From: Planctomycetota bacterium
GTDB taxonomy: Bacteria > Planctomycetota > Planctomycetia > Pirellulales > Thermoguttaceae
NCBI GenBank assembly: GCA_023621895.1
Contig: JAMOAF010000836.1
Span: forward strand, 1 to 14,840
Reading direction: 5' to 3'
DNA: 14,840 nucleotides
Made by a program: the position numbers and the translations under genes
The notes under the pieces: model-generated
Told to the model about the DNA's origin: nothing
Database searches by the model: none
Seen by the model: the letters and a program-made list of their open reading frames with translations, nothing else
Part shown: one piece after another, positions 1 through 5,817 of the stretch
How positions within the stretch are numbered: the first letter of the stretch is position 1
Layout of the letters: each line of letters opens with the position of its first letter

Positions 1-218
1 AAGAGATCGTTCGGCTCCGGAGCCATCTGGACCAGTTCAGCCAGATCATGGACGCGCCCGAATCGTCAGGTCGAAAGCTGGAGTTCTTGGTCCAGGAGAT
101 GGTCCGCGAGGGCAACACGATCGGTTCGAAGGCCAACGACGTGGAGATTGCGCGGCAGGTGATTGAAGTCAAGGCGGCCCTGGAGCGGATCCGGGAGATG
201 ATTCAGAACGTCGAGTGA
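1..218 (+). CDS. yicC: YicC-family protein (endoribonuclease YicC-like), C-terminal end only
   Basis: This is the last ~71 codons of a gene whose start lies left of the window; the first complete codon is at base 3 and the TGA is at 216-218. The visible peptide contains the run GRKLEFLVQEM followed by REGNTIGSKAND and ends ERIREMIQNVE. These are the hallmark residues of the DUF1732 domain that closes YicC proteins. Family members are about 290 residues long and have been described as endoribonucleases acting on RNA; that role comes from the family, not from anything seen here. It sits directly before gmk, as yicC does in many bacteria. Its stop overlaps a possible GTG start of gmk at 215, which suggests translational coupling. 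The identification is good although only a quarter of the protein is present. Confidence 0.85.
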   Translation, partial: EIVRLRSHLDQFSQIMDAPESSGRKLEFLVQEMVREGNTIGSKANDVEIARQVIEVKAALERIREMIQNVE

Positions 219-220
219 CG

Positions 221-814
221 ATGGCCGAAAACGCGCGTGGCAAGTTGGTGGTCGTCTCCGGGCCTTCGGGCGTGGGCAAGTCAACGCTCCTCGCCCGGGT
301 GCTCCGCCAGACAGAGGTGCCGCTGGTGATGAGCGTCTCGGCCACCACCAGGCCGCCGCGACCCGGAGAACGGGACGGGGTGGACTACCATTTCCTCTCC
401 AAAGAGGCGTTTGCCGCCCTCCGCGGCCGAGGCGAGTTCCTCGAATGCTTTGAGGTTTTTGGCAAAGGCGATTGGTATGGCACGCTCAACTCCGAGGTCA
501 CCCCTGGCCTCGACCAGGGGAAATGGATAGTTTTGGAGATTGACGTGAACGGTGCGGCGGTGGTCCAGGCCAGGTACCCGGAGGCGATCACGATCTTCAT
601 CCATCCCGGGTCTGTTGAAGAATTGGAACGCAGGCTTCGCGGGCGCGGCACGGAAGAGGAATCGGTCGTCGCGCGGCGACTCGCCCGGGCGCGGGATGAA
701 CTCGCCTCGGCGGGGCAATACCGGCACCAAGTGATCAACGACGACCTTGACCGAGCCGTCGGCGAGGTTTGCGATATTCTCAAGCGCTATGCAGACGCAG
801 CGCAGCGAGACTGA
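221..814 (+). CDS. gmk: Guanylate kinase
   Basis: This enzyme phosphorylates GMP to GDP with ATP in the cytoplasm, supplying GTP/dGTP synthesis. Counted from the ATG at 221 the protein is 197 residues, close to the usual ~205. The P-loop GPSGVGKST is at residues 14-22. The GMP-binding segment follows (SATTRPPRPGE, then DGVDYHF), then an ECFEVFG...WYGT segment, and the lid RLRGRGTEEES comes later, near residue 145. The WYGT segment reads VFGKGDWYGT where most family members have a shorter VFGNYYGT-like run, so a small insertion is present. An in-frame GTG at 215 overlaps the upstream yicC stop and would add two residues; neither start has a strong Shine-Dalgarno. The position between yicC and rpoZ is the classical one. 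Confidence 0.96.
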   Translation: MAENARGKLVVVSGPSGVGKSTLLARVLRQTEVPLVMSVSATTRPPRPGERDGVDYHFLSKEAFAALRGRGEFLECFEVFGKGDWYGTLNSEVTPGLDQGKWIVLEIDVNGAAVVQARYPEAITIFIHPGSVEELERRLRGRGTEEESVVARRLARARDELASAGQYRHQVINDDLDRAVGEVCDILKRYADAAQRD

Positions 815-866
815 GCCGAGCAGGGCACTCGGGCGGTCTGCCGTGTTTCCATGGTTTGTGCCGATT

Positions 867-871
867 GGAGG
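867..871 (+). promoter_or_regulatory. Shine-Dalgarno of rpoZ
   Basis: GGAGG lies 9 bases before the ATG at 881. It decides between that ATG and an in-frame ATG at 851, which has no comparable site and would add ten residues that do not look like an omega N-terminus. Confidence 0.8.
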
Positions 872-880
872 CTGAATTTC

Positions 881-1144
881 ATGTTGGAAGAACTCCGCGA
901 CGAAGAAGTCATCAACAAGGTCGGGGGCCGCTTCAAGCTTTCGACGCTGATCCAGAAGCGCCTGGTGGCGCTTAACCAGGGGTCACCGGCGCTGGTCGAC
1001 CTGCCCACCGAAGACAAGATGAAGATCGTCATCCAGGAGATCATGCAAGACAAGATCTACCTTGACACGGAGAACAATCTCCGCGTTACCGGCGGGGAAG
1101 CTGCCGCGGGCGGACTGCCGGAATTCGATCTGGACAGCATTTAG
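881..1144 (+). CDS. rpoZ: DNA-directed RNA polymerase omega subunit
   Basis: Omega binds the beta-prime subunit and helps RNA polymerase assemble. The 87-residue protein begins MLEELRDEEVINKVGGRFKL, then reads STLIQKRLVALNQGSPALV. This matches the omega core, where helix 1 is followed by the conserved (V/L)xxR-aL-xG motif, here QKRLVALNQGS. The tail is acidic (EFDLDSI). A longer reading from ATG 851 is possible but the GGAGG at 867-871 fits the ATG at 881. It follows gmk by 66 bases, and its stop codon overlaps the Shine-Dalgarno of the next gene (AGGA at 1143-1146), so the genes are probably cotranscribed. The gmk-rpoZ-coaBC order supports the call for a subunit that is otherwise poorly conserved. 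Confidence 0.9.
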   Translation: MLEELRDEEVINKVGGRFKLSTLIQKRLVALNQGSPALVDLPTEDKMKIVIQEIMQDKIYLDTENNLRVTGGEAAAGGLPEFDLDSI

Positions 1145-1155
1145 GATGTGCTGCC

Positions 1156-1704
1156 ATGAACGGCCGCGAACTGATTGTCGGCGTGACGGGTGGAATCGCC
1201 GCCTATAAGACGGCGGCGCTGGTCAGCCGGCTGGTACAGGCTGGGGCCGGGGTCTCCGTCGTGATGACCGAGTCGGCCACGCAACTGGTCGGCCCAAAGA
1301 CTTTCGAGGCCCTGACCGGACGGCCCGTGGCGCTGGATACCTTCGCTGAAAGGGGGCATCCGCATATCGAGCTGGCCGATCGCGGGGAACTCGTCTGCGT
1401 GGCGCCGGCCACGGCGAACCTGCTCGCCAAGGCTGCCTGGGGCCTGGCCGACGACCTGTTGAGCACGACGCTCCTCTCGTTCGCCGGTCCGGTCGTGCTC
1501 GCGCCGGCCATGAACACGAAGATGTGGGCCAAGGCCGCGGTCCAGCGGAACGTCCGCCAACTCCGCGAGGACGGCATGATCCTGATCGAACCGGAGGAGG
1601 GTTATTTGAGTTGTGGGGCTCGCGGGCCAGGGCGGATGGCCTCACCCGACAAGATCTTCCAGGTGATCGCTGAAATCCTCGCGTCGGGGCCGGCGGCGCC
1701 CTGA
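1156..1704 (+). CDS. coaC: Phosphopantothenoylcysteine decarboxylase (flavoprotein, CoaC half)
   Basis: This FMN enzyme decarboxylates 4'-phosphopantothenoylcysteine to 4'-phosphopantetheine in coenzyme A synthesis. The 182-residue protein is a complete HFCD-fold flavoprotein. GVTGGIAAYK is near the N-terminus, the catalytic histidine is H70 in HIEL, PATANLLAKAAWGLADDL follows, N120 is in PAMNTKMW, and the clamp cysteine C153 is in SCGARGPGRM. These match the functional positions of the E. coli CoaC domain. In most bacteria this domain is fused to CoaB; here it ends with its own TGA at 1702-1704 and coaB starts 78 bases later. AGGA at 1143-1146 is a good ribosome site, nine bases before the ATG. 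Other HFCD enzymes (EpiD-like, UbiX-like) are less likely given the clamp cysteine and the neighbouring coaB. Confidence 0.92.
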   Translation: MNGRELIVGVTGGIAAYKTAALVSRLVQAGAGVSVVMTESATQLVGPKTFEALTGRPVALDTFAERGHPHIELADRGELVCVAPATANLLAKAAWGLADDLLSTTLLSFAGPVVLAPAMNTKMWAKAAVQRNVRQLREDGMILIEPEEGYLSCGARGPGRMASPDKIFQVIAEILASGPAAP

Positions 1705-1782
1705 CTTGCGTCCGTCGGGCAAGCAACCAATAGCCTCGAAGTCTAATTTCTCACGACCGGCCAGCGCCACTCGCATCATGCC

Positions 1783-2412
1783 ATGCGGATTCTCATCACT
1801 TCAGGCCCGACTCGGCAGTACCTCGATCCGGTCCGCTACTTGACCAATGCTTCCAGCGGCCGGATGGGCAGCGCCCTGGCGGAGGCTTGCGTGGTCGCGG
1901 GGCACGAAGTTGTGGTCGTCAGCGGACCGGTCGAAGTGACGTATCCGGCAGCCGCCACGGTCGTGCCGGTGATCTCGACCGAGGAGATGCTCGAGGCGTG
2001 TCTTAACGAGTTTCCGAACTGCGACGGGTTGATCGGCGCCGCCGCACCCTGCGACTACCGTCCGATCCGCATCGCCCCCCACAAGTTGGCGAAGACCGGC
2101 GGCGAGCTAAAGCTTCACCTGGTTGAAACCCCCGATGTCGTCGCCCTTTGCGGAGCGATCAAGGAACACCAGTGGATCGTCGCTTTTGCCCTGGAGACTC
2201 AGGACCAGCGGATGCACGCCCTGCAAAAGCTGGAACGCAAGAGCGCTGACCTGATTGTGCTCAATGGCCCCGGGGCGATCCACGCCACCCAGACCGACAT
2301 CGAGATCATCGACCGCCGCGGCGAAATCCTGGCGGCCTTGTCGGGCTCGAAGCGCACGGTCGCCGAAGGGATTCTCCGAGTCGTCCACCAGCGGCTGGTC
2401 TGCTGCCCCTAG
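1783..2412 (+). CDS. coaB: Phosphopantothenate-cysteine ligase (CoaB half)
   Basis: This enzyme couples 4'-phosphopantothenate to cysteine after nucleotide activation, the step before CoaC. The 209-residue protein starts with ITSGPTRQYLDPVRYLTN then ASSGRMGSALA, the nucleotide-binding signature of the family. It continues with AAAPCDYRP (usually AAVADYRP), the lysine-bearing KLAKTGG (K101, K104), FALET and ERKSADLIVLN. It is a stand-alone gene, not the C-terminal half of a CoaBC fusion. The ATG at 1783 lacks an obvious Shine-Dalgarno; an out-of-frame ATG sits five bases earlier at 1778. Its TAG stop (2410-2412) overlaps the stop of the convergent thuA-like gene. The call is firm; whether it shares a transcript with coaC is inferred from orientation and spacing. 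Confidence 0.93.
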   Translation: MRILITSGPTRQYLDPVRYLTNASSGRMGSALAEACVVAGHEVVVVSGPVEVTYPAAATVVPVISTEEMLEACLNEFPNCDGLIGAAAPCDYRPIRIAPHKLAKTGGELKLHLVETPDVVALCGAIKEHQWIVAFALETQDQRMHALQKLERKSADLIVLNGPGAIHATQTDIEIIDRRGEILAALSGSKRTVAEGILRVVHQRLVCCP

Positions 2413-3422
2413 AAGGCGTGGTCCGACGGCTTGACACCCGGCTTGAACTGCCCGAAACCGTAGAACGTCGGCTTGAAATCACCGACGGTCCTGGCATCGG
2501 CGCGGGCGGGAATCTTGTCCTCTAAATCGACGGCCCAGTAAGCGGCGTTGACAATCAGTCGGCGCAGATCCTCGCACGCCAGGTCGACCGATGCCCCCAT
2601 CGTCGTGCAGAACACCTTGGAGGGCTTGCCCGAGCGGCCCGTGAACGTTCTGGTCCATGCCAGCGGCATCATCGGGTCGTTCTTTTTCCCCTCCAGCGGC
2701 GGGTCGCTCGGATTCATCCCGGTGAGCACCTGCCCGTAAAGCAGCACGGTGGCCGTCTCAGGGAGGTTTGCCACGGTGTAGACGTCCGTTGGTCCCCAGA
2801 CATCTTCTACTCCCTTGAGAATCGGGTTGTTCTTTTGCGCCGGATTGATCACCCCGCGGGTGCTCTCGACCTTGTGATGGCCGTGGTGGTTGACCCACGT
2901 CTCTCCGAGGACCTGCTGGCCGAATCCGCCCGGCCACTCGGTGCTGCGGAAATGATATTGCTTGTAGCGGCTGGTTGAGTTGGCCTCGAACTTGAAGGCG
3001 TGCGTCGCCGTCCGCAACCCAATGATCGGTCTGCCGGAGTTCACGTACTGGTCGACATGCTGCATTTGCTCGTCGGGCAGTTCGCGGAAACGGGTCGCAA
3101 TGATCATCAGATCGGCCGTCTGGAGAGTCTCCAGCCCGGGGATGTTCTTCTGATTGACCGGGTCGATGGTCCCGTCCTGCGGATTGATCGAGAACAGGAC
3201 CGTGCACTTGAATCCGTGCCGCACGGAGAGGAGTTTGCCGAGCATCGGCATGGCCTCTTCGGAGCGGTATTCCTCGTCGCCGGCGATGAGCACGATGTGC
3301 TTTCCCTTGCCCGGTCCGTCGCCTCCAGGAAAGACCACCCACGGGTCGGCAGCGCTGACCGCGGTGGCGTAAATCAACAGTGCCAGCGAGCTGATGGTTC
3401 GCCAAGTCGTCTGAGTTCTCAC
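2409..3422 (-). CDS. Secreted ThuA-like domain protein
   Basis: The 337-residue product begins with a Sec signal peptide: R2 and R8, a hydrophobic run near residues 10-22, and a VSA-AD cleavage site after residue 24. The mature part is a ThuA-like (class I glutamine amidotransferase-like) domain: KHIVLIAGDEEYRSEEAMP, LQTADLMIIATRF, a GRPIIGLRTATHAF strand and turn, then a His-rich WVNHHGHHKVE segment. ThuA proteins are linked to sugar (trehalose) utilisation, and planctomycetes carry many secreted copies; the substrate here cannot be read from sequence. The start is GTG at 3420-3422, with AGGAG 11 bases upstream. The GTG overlaps the TGA of a small doubtful ORF (GTGA). The stop shares CTAG with coaB, leaving no room for a conventional terminator. 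Domain identity is confident, function is not. Confidence 0.88.
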   Translation of the reverse strand: MRTQTTWRTISSLALLIYATAVSAADPWVVFPGGDGPGKGKHIVLIAGDEEYRSEEAMPMLGKLLSVRHGFKCTVLFSINPQDGTIDPVNQKNIPGLETLQTADLMIIATRFRELPDEQMQHVDQYVNSGRPIIGLRTATHAFKFEANSTSRYKQYHFRSTEWPGGFGQQVLGETWVNHHGHHKVESTRGVINPAQKNNPILKGVEDVWGPTDVYTVANLPETATVLLYGQVLTGMNPSDPPLEGKKNDPMMPLAWTRTFTGRSGKPSKVFCTTMGASVDLACEDLRRLIVNAAYWAVDLEDKIPARADARTVGDFKPTFYGFGQFKPGVKPSDHAF

Positions 3423-3628
3423 GGTTGGGTCATCTCCTGATTGTTGAAGGCATCTTCGAGCAGGGCGAGAACCGGCTTTCCCGCACCCTCGGACTCTCCA
3501 TAGATTAGCCGTTCAGCGGGGCGCCGGAAAGACTCGGCCGAGAGAGACTGCCCGGCGTCCTTTGCCCGCGCCGCCTCGGCGATCCTTCCGGCGGCTGAAG
3601 TGCACGAGATATAAATGGTCGCGGCCAT
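3419..3628 (-). CDS. Possible small ORF upstream of the thuA-like gene
   Basis: A 69-codon ORF starts with ATG at 3628 and ends with a TGA that overlaps the GTG start of the thuA-like gene by three bases, an arrangement typical of translational coupling. The predicted peptide is Ala/Glu/Arg-rich, has no membrane segment or signal peptide, and I do not recognise it. There is no clear Shine-Dalgarno before the ATG, and open frames of this length are common by chance at this GC content. It could be a coupled leader or simply part of the leader region of the downstream gene. Conservation in relatives would decide. Confidence 0.2.
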   Translation of the reverse strand: MAATIYISCTSAAGRIAEAARAKDAGQSLSAESFRRPAERLIYGESEGAGKPVLALLEDAFNNQEMTQP

Positions 3629-3707
3629 TTGCCGAAGCCGCTCTCACGAGGGTTCGATAGAGAGCCGCCCGAGGGGGTTTCGATGCCGGACCGGCTGTTA
3701 TCTGCGT

Positions 3708-3727
3708 TCACTTATCTCCGTAAGTGA
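3708..3727. repeat. Perfect 7-bp inverted repeat, possible operator or hairpin
   Basis: TCACTTA, a 6-base loop (tctccg), then TAAGTGA. It lies in the most AT-rich part of the divergent intergenic region and is followed on the plus strand by a T-rich run. It could be a regulator binding site or an RNA hairpin; no plus-strand gene lies close upstream that would need a terminator here. Confidence 0.4.
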
Positions 3728-3777
3728 TTGTCTTTCAATATGTTGCGATGTGAGTCCGCTTTGCCCCTGTTCGCCGA

Positions 3778-3805
3778 GTTAGCGGTCCGTTAACATGGCG
3801 TTAAC
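3778..3805 (+). promoter_or_regulatory. Pho-box-like tandem repeat, three GTTARC hexamers at 11-base period
   Basis: GTTAGC (3778-3783), GTTAAC (3789-3794) and GTTAAC (3800-3805) are separated by exactly five bases each (ggtcc, atggc). Direct repeats with an 11-base period are how PhoB and PhoP response regulators bind; the second unit with its next base reads TTAACA, which fits the TT(A/C/T)ACA half-site of Bacillus PhoP. The array is upstream of a PiT phosphate transporter, 232 bases before its likely ATG. Each GTTAAC is also a palindrome, so a dimeric regulator reading an inverted repeat is an alternative. The repeat is certain; the Pho assignment is inferred from spacing, sequence and neighbour. 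Confidence 0.55.
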
Positions 3806-4037
3806 CCCGTGGAGAAGCAATACGTCGTTCTCTCGGGCCCAGCGCGGGCACTACCTGCGCGAGAGTCTGGGCGGCGCTTCGCGTCCAGCAAGCCTGGTGG
3901 GCGGCTCTTGACAGGAGGCATTGTTTAGAGAACTGCGCCAGCGCCGGCCTTGGTCTTCTCCCCCTTTGCCTCAAGACACGGGTTCCCCGGCGAGCCGCGG
4001 CGGTTCCACGTCACGACAGCCAAGTTCGAGTCACATC

Positions 4038-5675
4038 ATGGACCATTTCATCACGATCATCACCTTCCTTGGGCTGGGAATGCTCGTTTGGGACTGTGTC
4101 GAAGTGGGCCGCAACGACGCCGCAAACATCATTAACGCGGTGTTCGGTTCGCGAATTCTCAGCCGGCGGACCGCGGTCTGGTTGGCCGGCGCGGCCGTCG
4201 TGCTCGGCGCCGCCGCTGCCACCCCCGTGATGGAAACCGCGCGGAGAGGCATCTTCGAGCCGGGCATGCTGACGTTGAAACAGGCGATGGTCGTCTATGT
4301 CACCTTCTATTTGGTCGATACCGTCCTGCTCTACTCATATTCCGCCTTCGGGATGCCCGTCAGCACCACGGCGTGCCTGATATTCTCGCTGATGGGCGCG
4401 TCGTTCGGCCTTGCCGTGACCACCCGGGGACTCCAAGGGGCGGAAGTCGTCCAGTGGGGGACTGTCGGTACCGTGGTTTCGGCGATCGTGTTCTCGATTC
4501 TGATCAGCGGAATCGCGGGGTTCCTTGCGCAACGAGTATTCCGCGCGGCCATCCGCGACGATTCCCAAGACAGAGAAAGCGTGCTGCTCCACGGCCCGTG
4601 GATCGCCGGCATGATGCTCAGTTGGCTCGCCTGGTTCATGGTGATGAAGGGCATGAACCACGTCGAGTGGTCGTTGATCGAATCGTTGCGGACCGACTTC
4701 ATCGGGGCGTATGGCTACACGGTCGTGCTGCTGGTCCTGTGGGCGGTCTGCACGCTTCTGGTCTACGCGGCCTTGATCCTCGCCGGCGAGTGGGGCACTC
4801 GGCACCTGTTTCAGGGAATGGCCGTGCTGGGAATGATCTGCATGGCCTTCGCCTTTGGGCAGAACGATCTGGCGAATTGCGCGTCGCCCGGCCTCTCGGC
4901 GCTGAACCTGTGGCAGAACGCCCGGGGAACCGGCGAGGAGGCCGTGGAAATCGCCAGCAGGATCGAGATCGGGCACTGGCAGTTGTTCGCTTGCGGCATC
5001 CTGATCGTTCTGGGAATGTCCACGCGGCACGCGCAACGGGTGACCCGCGCCGCGGTCAACACGGGCAGCCAGTTCGACCGCGTGGCGCTTTACGCCCCGA
5101 ACTGGTGCCAGGCGGTGGCGCGCGGACTGCTCTGGTTCCGGCCGAAAGGCCGCGCCTTGGCGCCCGAACCGAGGCTCACCGAGCAGGGCAAAAAACTCCA
5201 TTACGACGCCTTGCGAGCCTCGGTCATCATGGCGGTCAGCGCGAGCGTGATCGCGCTGGCCAGCAGCCACGGCCTGCCGGTATCGACAACCTACGTTGCC
5301 TTCGCGGCCGTCGTCGCAACGGGTTTGGCCGATCGGGTCATGGCCCGCGGCGATGCCGAAGTGAAAGTCGGACGTGCCATCTGGGTGATCTTCAGTTGGT
5401 TTCTGACGGCCGTGATCGCCTTCGTTTCGACCGCCGTGGTGGCCAACCTCGTCTACTTCCTCGGGCTCATCGGCCTGGCACTCACGCTGGCCGCGAATCT
5501 CACCGTCCGGTACGTCGCCAAGAAGCGTTCCGACGCCCAAGAGGAACGGATCCACCGCCGCACGCGCGACACCCAGTGGGATGACCGCGACGAACAATAC
5601 GCCAGCCAGCAACTGCCCTATGCGCCGGTGCCCGCGGGCAGCCCCGCGGACGCAGACCTGGCCGACGCGTCGTAA
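4038..5675 (+). CDS. PiT-family inorganic phosphate transporter
   Basis: This is a multi-pass inner-membrane carrier that takes up inorganic phosphate (usually as metal-phosphate) with a cation gradient. From the ATG at 4038 it has 545 residues. The two inverted PiT signatures are present: GRNDAANIINAVFGSR at residues 24-39 and FGQNDLANCASPG from residue 273. The paired GMPVSTT (105-111) and SHGLPVSTT (410-418) motifs are present too. Hydrophobic segments fill most of the length, and the last ~55 residues form a charged cytoplasmic tail. The frame stays open upstream to a TTG at 3921 (39 more codons). That extension is low complexity and its AGGAGG is only two bases away, so I prefer 4038. 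The upstream Pho-box-like array suggests induction by phosphate starvation. PiT versus a sulfate permease of the same superfamily is settled by the motifs only in part. Confidence 0.92.
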   Translation: MDHFITIITFLGLGMLVWDCVEVGRNDAANIINAVFGSRILSRRTAVWLAGAAVVLGAAAATPVMETARRGIFEPGMLTLKQAMVVYVTFYLVDTVLLYSYSAFGMPVSTTACLIFSLMGASFGLAVTTRGLQGAEVVQWGTVGTVVSAIVFSILISGIAGFLAQRVFRAAIRDDSQDRESVLLHGPWIAGMMLSWLAWFMVMKGMNHVEWSLIESLRTDFIGAYGYTVVLLVLWAVCTLLVYAALILAGEWGTRHLFQGMAVLGMICMAFAFGQNDLANCASPGLSALNLWQNARGTGEEAVEIASRIEIGHWQLFACGILIVLGMSTRHAQRVTRAAVNTGSQFDRVALYAPNWCQAVARGLLWFRPKGRALAPEPRLTEQGKKLHYDALRASVIMAVSASVIALASSHGLPVSTTYVAFAAVVATGLADRVMARGDAEVKVGRAIWVIFSWFLTAVIAFVSTAVVANLVYFLGLIGLALTLAANLTVRYVAKKRSDAQEERIHRRTRDTQWDDRDEQYASQQLPYAPVPAGSPADADLADAS

Positions 5676-5786
5676 ACGCGCCGCGCGCCCGCTCAAGCGG
5701 CCCGGCCCGCGATGGCAAAAACGCCGTCGCCAGCGACTGGAACCGAACGGGGGCGACGCGGCCACCAAGTCAGCGCCGCCTCGCCG

Positions 5787-5807
5787 AGACCGACGAGCGA
5801 TCGGTCT
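5787..5807. terminator. Hairpin between two convergent genes, possible bidirectional terminator
   Basis: AGACCGA, 7-base loop, TCGGTCT: a perfect 7-bp stem lying 112 bases after the transporter stop and 11 bases beyond the stop of the convergent glycosyltransferase gene. No T-tract follows on either strand, so classical intrinsic termination is doubtful. Position between convergent genes is the main argument. Confidence 0.35.
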
Positions 5808-5817
5808 GAAGGGGCCA

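Larger units (their letters stand above)
3423..4037. other. Divergent regulatory region between thuA-like gene and phosphate transporter
   Basis: This 615-base stretch has no convincing gene. It holds a doubtful 69-codon ORF on the minus strand, an AT-rich patch around 3695-3760 with a perfect 7-base inverted repeat, the Pho-box-like array at 3778-3805, and an AGGAGG at 3913-3918. The AGGAGG precedes an in-frame TTG at 3921 by only 2 bases. From 3921 to 4037 the frame is open into the transporter, but the encoded 39 residues are Arg/Ser/Pro-rich low complexity and do not look like a transporter N-terminus. The promoters of both flanking genes must lie here, but I could not fix a convincing -35/-10 pair for either. 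Confidence 0.6.

Noticed and set aside
1742..1747. TCTAAT as a -10 element for coaB
   Set aside because: No -35-like hexamer at 15-18 bases; operon readthrough from coaC is the simpler explanation.
3908..3936. TTGACA consensus -35 before the transporter
   Set aside because: No -10-like hexamer lies 16-18 bases downstream, and the sequence overlaps the AGGAGG; not a supported promoter.
4373..5584. 403-codon plus-strand ORF in another frame of the transporter
   Set aside because: Arg/Gly/Pro-rich out-of-frame translation inside a well-supported membrane protein gene.
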